Assembly (NCBI GenBank): GCA_903644035.1
Contig: CAHJXG010000548.1
Coordinates: forward strand, 1 to 15,194
Reading direction: 5' to 3'
Source of the DNA: Rhodospirillales bacterium
GTDB taxonomy: Bacteria > Pseudomonadota > Alphaproteobacteria > Acetobacterales > Acetobacteraceae
DNA length: 15,194 nt
Position numbers and translations under genes: made by a program. Numbering within the stretch: the first letter of the stretch is position 1; each line of letters starts with the position of its first letter. Below the pieces are notes generated by a model. It was not told the DNA's origin. It saw only the letters and a list, made by a program, of their open reading frames with translations, and did not search any database. This document shows, in pieces, positions 1-7,260 of this stretch.

Positions 1-2011
1 GCTGTGATGACAACCGTGCGGCGTCTTCGCGCAGGGCCTCGAATGCCCGGAGCGTCGCCTCCCGGCTCGCCGAGCAGCGTTCCTCCTCGACCATCGCGGC
101 TGCAAGCCTACCCTTGGTGCCGCGTGCCGCATCCTGGACCTGCTCCAGCCTGCCTACCTGCGCGCGGATGCCGCTCTCGTGCGTCCGCCACGCCGACGTG
201 CGAAACAGCTTTGCCAGGAAATACGGCTTCACGGAGGACAGGGCGGCCAGCTTGCCCACTTCGGTCGTCTCCTGCCCGATGTATTCCGCGTGCTCGTCCC
301 GTGCACGGTTGGCGGCCCGCTTGGCGGAGGCGAGGTCGCGTTCGGCGACGTCCAACTGCTCCTTGGCCGCCGGAAGCTGTGCTTCCACTTGCCCCAGTTG
401 CTTCCGGGCCTCGCCGAGTTCCTCCAAATACGTCCGCAGGTGGTGGCAGCGCTCCAAGGCCTGCCGAAAGACATCCCGCGCCCGTCGCCAGTCCGCCATA
501 GCTTCGGGGAAGCGGGGCGGCGGGTCCTGCAAGGCCAACTTGCCGGGCTGCCTGCTGCGGTTCTGCGGGGCATCGGGCCACCCGACGAGGTTGAGCCAGT
601 CGTTGAGACCCCAATCCCGGTCCCACCAGAACTTCTCGAAGAAGGCGCGCCGGTTCTTGGCACTGCCCAGCCGGGCCGCCATCATCCCCCAGGCGTGTTC
701 CTTGTCTGGTGCCGCCGACGGCACGTCCAGCACGGCGTCGGCGGTGGCGGCAAAGTACTCTAATCCCTGGTCGCGCCAGAACGACGCATCTAACGCCTTG
801 TCCCGCACCGGCAGTTCGAGGCTGACGTTCTCCACCGCTGCGTTGTTGGTGCTGGTCACCACCACGGCGAAGTCCATCAGGTTCAGCCCCGACAGGTCGC
901 CGCAGGGGTCGTCAAGGCTGGCAAGAGCCTCGGCACGGGAGACCAGCACGTACGCCACCAAGTCACGCAGCAACGTGGTTTTGCCCGTCCCCGGCGGGCC
1001 GTTCACAGCGGCAAGGCCACCGGAGCCGAGGTCGCGCACGATGGCGTTGACCGCCGCCTGTTGCAGCAAGGTCAGGGGGTGCAGTCCGGGGCCGGGCCAA
1101 CGGCCCAGCGGGAACAAGGCAGGTTGCAGCAGGTCCGCAAGCTGGGGTCGGTCGGTCAGCGCGTCCCAGGGCCGTTCCGGTGGACGCAGGCCGAAGTAAC
1201 GCGCAGCCGCCTCCGGCAGGTTGTCGGCCTCGCGCAAGACCAGCCCCAGGTCGGGCAGGTAGAAGCTGGACAGGATGTCGGCCTCCGGCGGCCGCTTCTG
1301 CACGACGCGAATGGCACAGGGCGTCATCACCCACAGGTCGGATGGCACCCTTAGCTCGTCGGCCAGGGTGCGGGAGGCTGACCGCAGGTCGCGCCAGGTC
1401 AGCGATCGGGGGCTGCCGTCCGGCCCTGTAGGAGCAAGGATGCCGCCGAACCGCGCCTTGAGGAGCCCCTCCTCCTTGTCCCACTCGGCCAGGGCAGCGG
1501 CGGTGCCACCCCCCAGCATGTGGCCGAGCCCCCAAGCGAAGCTTGCGATGGATAAGGTGTCGGGCACCAGCACGCCCCACTCGTCCAGGATCAGGCTGGC
1601 AGCAACGACATGTCCCTTGGTCCGGCGGTTGGTCTGGTCTTCGTCGGCGTCGTCCGAGAAGGCGGCATCTAGACGCTCGAAGGCTTGCCGGGCTGGCAGG
1701 GCACCCAGGATCACCGAATACCAGGGACGTGGCTTTTTCGGTTCTGGCGTCGGATTGCCGGTGCCGAGGGAGAACTGCTCTTGCTCGGGTAGCGAGGATT
1801 CCGGCCGCAATGGCCAAGGGGGTGGATCGTCATCTCCGGGCGTTTCCCACTGACCAGGATCGTCAGACGCCGTGATGTCCTTGTTGCGCTGCTGGCCCTG
1901 CTTGTCGGCGGCAAGGCCGTTCCAGCCGTCCTTGGTGACCTGCGGCGTCAGCACCTCAGTCGCCAGCCAGGAGCGAAGCACGGGGCGAACCGGTTCGGAA
2001 GCCGTTGTCAT
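1..2011 (-). CDS. Superfamily 1 (UPF1/DNA2-like) helicase, C-terminus off the window
   Basis: A single frame stays open from an ATG at 2011 to the left edge, giving 670 codons of a longer protein. A Q-motif-like stretch (LTLLQQAAV) precedes a clear Walker A, GPPGTGKT, at residues 338-345. Motif Ia-like TSTNNAAVEN follows at 386-395, as in the COG1112/AAA_11 helicases related to UPF1 and DNA2. The first 330 residues match nothing I recognise. Residues about 500-575 are rich in charged and Leu/Ala residues in heptad-like order and are probably a coiled coil inserted between motif Ia and the Walker B motif, which lies off the window. Expected activity is ATP-driven unwinding or remodelling of DNA or RNA; the substrate is unknown. 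The ATG overlaps the stop of a short upstream frame as ATGA, which suggests coupled translation. Large helicases of this type are common in defence and mobile islands, but no named system can be assigned. Confidence 0.85.
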   Translation of the reverse strand, partial: MTTASEPVRPVLRSWLATEVLTPQVTKDGWNGLAADKQGQQRNKDITASDDPGQWETPGDDDPPPWPLRPESSLPEQEQFSLGTGNPTPEPKKPRPWYSVILGALPARQAFERLDAAFSDDADEDQTNRRTKGHVVAASLILDEWGVLVPDTLSIASFAWGLGHMLGGGTAAALAEWDKEEGLLKARFGGILAPTGPDGSPRSLTWRDLRSASRTLADELRVPSDLWVMTPCAIRVVQKRPPEADILSSFYLPDLGLVLREADNLPEAAARYFGLRPPERPWDALTDRPQLADLLQPALFPLGRWPGPGLHPLTLLQQAAVNAIVRDLGSGGLAAVNGPPGTGKTTLLRDLVAYVLVSRAEALASLDDPCGDLSGLNLMDFAVVVTSTNNAAVENVSLELPVRDKALDASFWRDQGLEYFAATADAVLDVPSAAPDKEHAWGMMAARLGSAKNRRAFFEKFWWDRDWGLNDWLNLVGWPDAPQNRSRQPGKLALQDPPPRFPEAMADWRRARDVFRQALERCHHLRTYLEELGEARKQLGQVEAQLPAAKEQLDVAERDLASAKRAANRARDEHAEYIGQETTEVGKLAALSSVKPYFLAKLFRTSAWRTHESGIRAQVGRLEQVQDAARGTKGRLAAAMVEEERCSASREATLRAFEALREDAARLSSQ

Positions 2012-2181
2012 GCGTCAGCTTTAGAGCCGTACACCATCAGGGCAACCCTGCCGTGCGGCCCGCGGGAAAACTTCACACTGACGTGCTTGAGTTCGATGCC
2101 CGAAGCGCACCGTAGAGAAAAGGGTGACCACCTTGCGCCTGGTCGGGCAGCACGCCGAATCCGACAGCCCGTTGACGGCTG
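2008..2181 (-). other. Short frame coupled to the helicase start; leader or decayed gene end
   Basis: A minus-strand frame open from 2181 ends in a TGA (2010-2008) that overlaps the helicase ATG as ATGA. Its last residues read like real protein (IELKHVSVKFSRGPHGRVAL at about 2097-2038, then MVYGSKADA). The matching upstream peptide, KVVTLFSTVRFG, lies in a neighbouring frame; losing one base near 2098 would join the two. This may be a frameshifted small gene, or a translated leader starting at GTG 2076 (22 residues). A 13-base hairpin (CAGGG-CAA-CCCTG, 2038-2050) lies inside it. I do not recognise a family. Confidence 0.3.
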
Positions 2182-2217
2182 TCACGCGACCGGACAAAAG
2201 TGACGATTGCGCAATCG
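2173..2217. promoter_or_regulatory. Two inverted repeats upstream of the helicase, operator-like
   Basis: A perfect 14-base palindrome, CGATTGCGCAATCG, lies at 2204-2217. TGAC-GGCT-GTCA lies at 2173-2184. They sit 160-210 bases upstream of the helicase ATG, read on the minus strand, and are separated by GTCACTTTTGTCC-like sequence. Their position and symmetry fit binding sites for a dimeric regulator or a recombinase. No -35/-10 pair is clear enough to call, so the role is an inference. Confidence 0.25.
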
Positions 2218-2300
2218 AGTGATTCCCGGAAACTGCGCTGGGTCCACTGCCCGATCGCTGGGAACGTACAAGGGGTGGCGCAGGAATAAGATCCTTAAGG

Positions 2301-2732
2301 GTGACTTTACCAGCATTTCTCCTGGTGCTAGCGGGAGGGTGCACGGCGACATCTCGGATCACCATGCCGCCGACGGGCACGGGCCCACCCGGGGCGGCCT
2401 CGGTCCTGATGGCCACGCCGCCAGGCCTGAGCAAGGCGGTGTCGGTCGAGGAGACGCTCCGCCAGGAGTACGGTCGGTGCGATCGCGAGGACGCATTCCA
2501 CAGGGCGCGCTTCCCGGTTTCCGATAATCCTTGCCGAGATGGGCTGAGACAGCAGGCGCGCCCGGGGCTCAAACGATGGGTCACCGCAGCCCGATCTTTT
2601 GTGGCACCTTCAGCATTTCGGAACGCAACGCTTGGCTCGCACGACACTCAGGCTCCTCCCGCACGTCCCGCCGAAGATTTTCAGAGTTTCATGGCAGGTC
2701 CTTCTCCCGAAGCCGGAAGATCTCAGCCTTAG
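2301..2732 (+). CDS. Possible small lipoprotein (weak)
   Basis: A GTG-started frame of 143 codons begins MTLPAFLLVLAGGC, which looks like a short lipoprotein signal with a lipobox (LAGGC) and the lipidated Cys at residue 14. A Pro/Gly/Thr-rich stretch follows, as in many outer-membrane-anchored proteins. Residues about 20-75 have strong G/C third positions. Against it: there is no well-spaced Shine-Dalgarno, the basic N-terminal residue of a typical signal is missing, and the opposite strand is open over the same stretch with the same wobble positions, so base composition cannot decide. The last 44 bases overlap the end of the phosphoesterase gene tail to tail. I do not recognise the protein; this may be chance. 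Confidence 0.3.
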   Translation: MTLPAFLLVLAGGCTATSRITMPPTGTGPPGAASVLMATPPGLSKAVSVEETLRQEYGRCDREDAFHRARFPVSDNPCRDGLRQQARPGLKRWVTAARSFVAPSAFRNATLGSHDTQAPPARPAEDFQSFMAGPSPEAGRSQP

Positions 2733-3378
2733 CCAGCCCGCGCACCAGCGCGCCTGACGGCAGCGCGCCTTCGTAGCTTTCATGATGATGCCCATGCACG
2801 ATCAGGCGGGCGCGGCAGTGCATGGCGGCCTGGTCGATGCCGACGGATCCATGGCGATGGCAACTCGGTGCCTCGTGGGTCACCAGTACGTCGGCGTGCC
2901 AGCGCTTCAGCGCGTCCACGTCCTCCGGGAAAATGGCGTCGCGCATCCCGAGCGGCAGCCCGTCACGCCACCGCTCCTGCCGGGGCAGACGCCGCAGGCA
3001 CGCTTTGCGGGACGCGTGCACCGGCTCCGCAGCCCCACCGTTGTTCAGCTGGGGTAACCAGATCCGCCCCTTGAACACTCCGCCCAGGCCCGCGACTGCC
3101 ATCCCGCCGATCCGGCAGCATCGGGCGTGCAGAATACCCGCGGGGTGGTCGCCCCAAAGATAGTCGTAGTATTCGGCCTTGTCGGTGTCGTGATTGCCGG
3201 GGATCCAGTGCACCGGGATGCCTGCTCCGAACAACGAGGCCAGCTGGATCCGCAGCGGCCGCGCGAGGTCGCAGTCGCCCAAGATCACCGCCGCGTCCGG
3301 CCGCTCATCCCGGCAGGCCACGCGCAGCGGCCCCCATTCGCCATGAGGATCGCCGTAGAAGATCACGCCGCCGCTCAC
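2689..3378 (-). CDS. Calcineurin-like metallophosphoesterase
   Basis: This 229-residue protein carries the full motif set of the two-metal calcineurin-like phosphoesterases: a GDPHG variant of GDxHG (D10, H12), GDCD (34-37), GNHD (61-64), VTHEAP (H168) and HGHHH (195-199). These residues normally bind two metal ions and hydrolyse phosphomonoesters, phosphodiesters or nucleotides. The substrate cannot be read from the sequence. No signal peptide is seen, so it is probably cytoplasmic. The GTG start at 3378 overlaps the stop of the preceding 84-residue gene as GTGA and has no good ribosome site of its own, so translation is probably coupled. It is the last gene of the operon with the FtsH-like protease and the DUF2384 antitoxin, and is one of two candidates for the effector partner of that antitoxin. 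Confidence 0.9.
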   Translation of the reverse strand: MSGGVIFYGDPHGEWGPLRVACRDERPDAAVILGDCDLARPLRIQLASLFGAGIPVHWIPGNHDTDKAEYYDYLWGDHPAGILHARCCRIGGMAVAGLGGVFKGRIWLPQLNNGGAAEPVHASRKACLRRLPRQERWRDGLPLGMRDAIFPEDVDALKRWHADVLVTHEAPSCHRHGSVGIDQAAMHCRARLIVHGHHHESYEGALPSGALVRGLAKAEIFRLREKDLP

Positions 3379-3629
3379 CTTGCAGACTCTGGGGTGGTCC
3401 CGCTCTGATGCCGGGCCGCCGATTGCTGCCCACGCAAATCCTTCAGTTCGCTCCTGGTCACAGTCGTGGCGGCCTCAGCACCGTCGAGCAGGCACCGGGC
3501 CACCGGGCGTCGGCCTACGCCTCGACGGCGGCTGCGCGCGCGAACCGACTCGAGCGCACCCGTGTAGGGGCCGCCCAGGAACACCTGCACCCTGGCGGCC
3601 TCTACGGGGGTTGCTGGCCAACCGACCAT
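3375..3629 (-). CDS. 84-residue protein of unknown function in the antitoxin operon
   Basis: The gene lies between the DUF2384 antitoxin (4 bases upstream) and the metallophosphoesterase (GTGA overlap downstream). Both tight junctions support it being real. The ATG at 3629 starts MVGWPATPVEAARVQVFLGG; an earlier ATG overlapping the antitoxin stop is in another frame and stops after ten codons. The middle is very rich in Arg (ARSRRRGVGRRP) and the tail is polar and low in complexity. I recognise no domain. It is far too short for a RES toxin and shows none of its sequence. It might be a small toxin, a nucleic-acid-binding adaptor or a partner of the phosphoesterase; these are guesses from position and charge only. 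Confidence 0.6.
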   Translation of the reverse strand: MVGWPATPVEAARVQVFLGGPYTGALESVRARSRRRGVGRRPVARCLLDGAEAATTVTRSELKDLRGQQSAARHQSGTTPESAR

Positions 3630-3633
3630 GCCA

Positions 3634-4080
3634 TCAACTTCGCTGGCCCGACTTCTCAACCGTACTCTGAAAGTCACCCAGTTCGCCATCCAGGTAGGTT
3701 CGAACCGCGGACAAGTCGCCAGGCGCCCCTGCCAGCATCCGGTCCAGCGCCGAACGTCCGCCGAAAGCCGCATTCGGTTTCTTGATCCAGGCATACCCGC
3801 GCTCGGGCTCGGCGAAGAGCCTGCGCAGTGCTTTATGGATGCCCAGCAGGTGACCCAACCGGCAAACCGTATCGTGCGAAAGGTCGGCGACCTGCCCGGC
3901 CCTCCAGCACTGGTAAGTCTCGGGGGCGGGTTGGCCGAGCAGCCGGAGAGCCTCGCCGCCATTGAGCTTCCAGCGTTCCAGCAGGTTGAGTGCAGCCCTG
4001 AGCATTGCCCTGGCTTCCTCGTCGGTGATCTCTGAACGCCGGAGCGTGTCGGGCGGCCACGCATCCGCATCACCACTCAT
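3634..4080 (-). CDS. DUF2384 / MbcA-ParS-Xre-type antitoxin
   Basis: A 148-residue protein with the two-part layout of the Xre/MbcA/ParS antitoxins. Residues about 20-85 form a helical, HTH-like N-terminal part. A C-terminal toxin-binding domain covers about 88-135, seen in the characteristic run WIKKPNAAFGGRSALDRML (98-116). In known pairs the antitoxin binds a RES-domain toxin that consumes NAD+ and often represses its own operon. Here no RES gene follows; an 84-residue unknown protein and a metallophosphoesterase do. The ATG overlaps the stop of the upstream FtsH-like protease gene as ATGA. Having an ATP-dependent protease coupled directly upstream is unusual and suggests, as an inference, that this antitoxin could be a substrate of that protease. 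Confidence 0.85.
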   Translation of the reverse strand: MSGDADAWPPDTLRRSEITDEEARAMLRAALNLLERWKLNGGEALRLLGQPAPETYQCWRAGQVADLSHDTVCRLGHLLGIHKALRRLFAEPERGYAWIKKPNAAFGGRSALDRMLAGAPGDLSAVRTYLDGELGDFQSTVEKSGQRS

Positions 4081-6071
4081 CTTTCTGACCCGTGCGATGT
4101 TACCAATCCGTCAATTTCAGCCCCGCCCAAGGCACCGCGTGCCAAGAGATGCCCGGTGATCTCGTCGAGGGTGTCGCGATGCGCCCTCAGCAGCGCGCAG
4201 ACCCTATCCCATGCGGCCTCGAGCCGGGTGTTGACCCGCTCGGCGAGATGAGGGTTGCCCAGCAGCACCGGGCCGATGGCATGCCCGTCCCACAGCCCCC
4301 GCCACAGCAAAGGCTGGTCCGAGAAGCCCAGCGCGGTCTCCGCCGCGAGCGCGATCCGGGTCGCCTGCGCCAGATCGCTGCCTTCGTGCCCGCCCGATCC
4401 GGCCGTCACGCGACCGATGACAACGTGCTCCGCGGCCCGCCCTGCCAAAAGGCGCTGGAGGATGGCGTTCAGGGCGCCCTCGTCGATCGGCGCCTCCGCG
4501 AGCAATGCGGCGACTTGGCCCTCGGAGTCTGAGCGGCGGGCGATGGAGGCATGGCGCAGTGCTCCAGGCTGCTCCAAGGCAAGCACGAGGGCGTGGCCAG
4601 CCTCGTGGACTGCGACGATGCCCAGGTGATCCGGCGACCGACGCGTCCCGCCGCCACCGACCTCGGCGAGCAGGTCGTCGACCGCCATTGTCCGGCCCGC
4701 ATGCCGCGCCCGGCGCCGGGCACCCCGTACCCACCGCTCGCAGTCGGCACCCGTGGCACCCGCCGCATGGAGCGCCACTGGCATCAGGTCAGCGTGCTCA
4801 AGGTCACGACCTAGGTGTACCCTGAGCATGCCAGCCAAGGCGGCTTGGTCGGGCATTGGAATACCGAGCGTGCGGTCCAGCCTGCCCGACCGGATGATTG
4901 CCGGATCCACCATGGAAAGATGGTTGGTGGCGCCCACAACGACCACGCCCTCGCGCTTTTCGACACCGTCCAGATGCTCGAGGAGCGCGTTGACGACCGA
5001 GGTCCACCAGTCCCGATGCCGGGTCTCCCCCGTCCGCAACTGGAAAGAGTCGAGCTCGTCGATGAACAGGAGGCACGGCGCCGCCCTGCGCGCTTCGTCG
5101 AACGTTTCGGCCATAGCCCGCAGAACGTCGCCAAGATGACCGTCCCGCCTCGCTTGCCACCTCGCATACGAGGCGGCCACCAACGGCACATCGCAGGTTC
5201 GCGCAAGCGCCTGGGCGAAGGTCGTCTTCCCGGTCCCGGGCGCGCCGACCAGCACGCAACCGCGGTCCACGGCGGACCATGGCAGGTGGCCTGCCCTGTA
5301 GGCCGCAAGGTCGGCGGCCAGGTCACGTCCCCACACCACGGCCTCGCCCATCCCGTGCAGGTCGTCAAGCGTCGCAACGGGAACATCGGCGGTCACGTCC
5401 CTGGTCTCGGTGAGCGCTGCGACTCGCCGAAGATAGTCGTCGGCCGACTGGTCCGCCCGGCGCGCCAGCCTCAAGGTGCCCGGCGTCACGGCCGCGCAGG
5501 CTGCGGTGCTCAACGTGAGCGACGGCTTGCCGCCCGTGACGGCTTCTGCGGCCTCGCACAGTCCGTCCGGCAGGAGCGGGCCGAGGGCGACGTGCCGGTC
5601 CGCCGCTCTCACAAGCGCACGCGGGAGGTGCCGATCGGGCGAGGACGAGACGGCGCAGACGTTGTGCCCTTTCCAGAGCGCCTCGGCCGCCTCCTCCGCG
5701 TCCCTGTCGCCCCGGCGTCGATCCGTGGCCTCTCGGACCACGACGTGCCAAATCACGGTCAGCGACAGGTCACTGGATGGGGGAAGGAGATCGGCGTCGA
5801 GGTCCGCCTTCCCGGAGACCAAGGCGGCCCACGCGTCCGCGACGGTCTCGCTCCATGCGGCGTCCCACGGCTCGACGACGATGACACCGCTCAGGGCGCC
5901 GCAAGCGGCGATTGCGCGTGCCAGCATGATCCTCGCGGCGGCTTTGGCCGGATCCGGCAGGCTCTTTCGGATTTTAGTATCGGAGGCGGACGTATCGACC
6001 TCCTCTCCGGTGAGGTCGCTGGGTTCAGGAAAGTGAGGAGTGCGGACTCCGACTCGACGGGATAGAGACAT
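4077..6071 (-). CDS. FtsH-like AAA+ ATPase with M41 zinc-protease domain, apparently soluble
   Basis: This 664-residue protein has an unrecognised N-terminal 250 residues, then an AAA+ module: Walker A GAPGTGKT (276-283), Walker B LLFIDELD (334-341), sensor 1 GATN (380-383) and arginine-finger region RSGRLDR (394-400). An M41 protease domain follows with HEAGH (489-493) and a probable third zinc ligand, Asp566, in GSDLAQAT, as in FtsH. Unlike housekeeping FtsH it has no convincing membrane segment, and the aromatic pore motif (FVG) is replaced by YARWQ (302-306). It should unfold and degrade proteins in the cytoplasm. I chose ATG 6071 because GAGG sits 6 bases upstream; the open frame begins further upstream, but that extension is not protein-like. 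It leads the operon and overlaps the antitoxin gene by ATGA. Confidence 0.9.
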   Translation of the reverse strand: MSLSRRVGVRTPHFPEPSDLTGEEVDTSASDTKIRKSLPDPAKAAARIMLARAIAACGALSGVIVVEPWDAAWSETVADAWAALVSGKADLDADLLPPSSDLSLTVIWHVVVREATDRRRGDRDAEEAAEALWKGHNVCAVSSSPDRHLPRALVRAADRHVALGPLLPDGLCEAAEAVTGGKPSLTLSTAACAAVTPGTLRLARRADQSADDYLRRVAALTETRDVTADVPVATLDDLHGMGEAVVWGRDLAADLAAYRAGHLPWSAVDRGCVLVGAPGTGKTTFAQALARTCDVPLVAASYARWQARRDGHLGDVLRAMAETFDEARRAAPCLLFIDELDSFQLRTGETRHRDWWTSVVNALLEHLDGVEKREGVVVVGATNHLSMVDPAIIRSGRLDRTLGIPMPDQAALAGMLRVHLGRDLEHADLMPVALHAAGATGADCERWVRGARRRARHAGRTMAVDDLLAEVGGGGTRRSPDHLGIVAVHEAGHALVLALEQPGALRHASIARRSDSEGQVAALLAEAPIDEGALNAILQRLLAGRAAEHVVIGRVTAGSGGHEGSDLAQATRIALAAETALGFSDQPLLWRGLWDGHAIGPVLLGNPHLAERVNTRLEAAWDRVCALLRAHRDTLDEITGHLLARGALGGAEIDGLVTSHGSER

Positions 6072-6077
6072 GGAGAA

Positions 6078-6081
6078 CCTC
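6078..6081 (-). promoter_or_regulatory. Ribosome binding site that sets the protease start
   Basis: GAGG on the minus strand lies 6 bases before ATG 6071. It supports this start over an in-frame ATG at 6263, whose 64-residue extension is Arg/Pro/Trp-rich and unlike the family. Confidence 0.55.
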
Positions 6082-6276
6082 GAAGGCGCAATTGCGAATA
6101 CACGGCGCGTTGGCGGAGCCAATCCGCTCCACCTGGGCTGGCCCTTGTATTCGCTGCGCTTTCTTGGCGAGATCTCGCTGTTGCACGTCTTTCTCCAACG
6201 CCCGCGCTGCCACCAGCACCGTGGCGGATGGGCAGCGTCGGGCCGTCCTGGTGGGAACCGCATAATGAACGCTCGG

Positions 6277-7260
6277 TCAGACCCGACTTGCGATATTCAT
6301 GACATGTTGACTGCCCGTCCGCGGATGACCGAAAATTTGAAAGCGCGGCTCGACATCGGCTGACGCGATGAAATTGGCCAACGCAGCCCGAAGCTCAGAA
6401 ACTGACGAATAGGTGCTCCACTTCAGGCGCCGCCTGACAAGGTCGGAGAAGAAAAGCTCGACAAGGTTGGTCCACGACATTCCAACCGGAGAGAAGTGCA
6501 GCTTGAACCGTGAGTGGCGTGACAGCCATTCCTGTACTGTCGCACGCTTATGAGGAGCGAAGTTGTCCAAGATTATGTGCACTTGATGCCGAGTTGGCGT
6601 CTCACGGTTGAGAACGTCCAGGAAGCGAATGAACTCGCGGCTCCGCTGACGGCGCATACAGCGAGCGATAACCCTGCCGCCGACTGGATCCAGTGCTGCA
6701 AACAATACTCCCATCCGATGTCGCCATCGGCCGCTGTTTCTTGCAGTCCCACGTCCCCCGGCGAGCACGCCGCTTACCAGCTTCTCATCCAAGTAATACA
6801 CGACGTCATCGGGGGCTGTGCCGCGGTGAAGGTTGACTATGGCGTCCATCGTCGCGGCTGCCTCTGGGTCAGGGGGTGGCGACATCCATCCTCGCGGAAA
6901 CGGTCGTATACGGTGAGAGTCCCAGACTCGCTCGATCACCGTTTGCCATTCAGCCTTCTGCCCTGGAGCGCTGATGCGGTTCAGCCTGCCCGTTTGGCCT
7001 GCTGACGCTTTCTTATCTTGTGAGGTCACGGTTCTAACATCCCCTGGTTCCTGGAGAACAAGGCAGCCGTCCAGAAAGTGTCGTTGCCGCACGTTTCCTG
7101 CTCCTGCTCCTGCTACGCTGAGCAACGCTGGCATCCGATGCGGACTCCGTCTCCGCCAGGAGACCGCGCGGTCCACAGTTGCTCGCATCGAGACCGGCAC
7201 GAGCATCAATTGGCGGCTGAACATGCTGGACGGCCTAAATCGCGAGCCATTGGAGCACAC
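6277..7260 (-). CDS. IS630-family DDE transposase, probably decayed
   Basis: The frame matches IS630 transposases from about residue 60 to the end. The catalytic triad is visible: D158 in LDEK, D232 in ILDNFAPHK and E268 in SWTNLVELFF. Typical family blocks surround it, such as GRVIARCM, EFIRFL and DLVRRRLKW. Compared with my memory of the family, about 14 residues are missing between VRTV (75-78) and HRIRPF (116-121), and the linker after LDEK is shortened and unrecognisable. The first 60 residues are also unlike the normal helix-turn-helix, and they overlap the end of the neighbouring small gene. The true start is therefore uncertain, and the copy is probably inactive. I could not define terminal inverted repeats or a TA duplication. 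It sits just upstream of the protease operon and may have displaced that operon's original promoter region. Confidence 0.75.
   Translation of the reverse strand: MCSNGSRFRPSSMFSRQLMLVPVSMRATVDRAVSWRRRSPHRMPALLSVAGAGAGNVRQRHFLDGCLVLQEPGDVRTVTSQDKKASAGQTGRLNRISAPGQKAEWQTVIERVWDSHRIRPFPRGWMSPPPDPEAAATMDAIVNLHRGTAPDDVVYYLDEKLVSGVLAGGRGTARNSGRWRHRMGVLFAALDPVGGRVIARCMRRQRSREFIRFLDVLNRETPTRHQVHIILDNFAPHKRATVQEWLSRHSRFKLHFSPVGMSWTNLVELFFSDLVRRRLKWSTYSSVSELRAALANFIASADVEPRFQIFGHPRTGSQHVMNIASRV

Noticed and set aside
114..1199. Open frame of 361 codons on the plus strand
   Set aside because: It is antisense to the helicase, which has Walker A and motif Ia in the other direction; the plus-strand protein is Ser/Arg-rich noise.
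3699..3711. GTTCGAACC-like T-loop sequence suggesting a tRNA
   Set aside because: It lies inside the antitoxin coding region, and no acceptor, D or anticodon stems surround it.
4815..6065. Long open frame (416 codons) on the plus strand
   Set aside because: It lies entirely antisense to the FtsH-like protease gene, has no recognisable motifs, and is explained by the strong codon bias of the real gene.
6025..6219. Helix-like minus-strand frame (LVAARALEKDVQQRDLAKKA) upstream of the protease
   Set aside because: There is no ribosome site, it runs into the protease start in another frame, and it matches no family; too weak to list as a gene.
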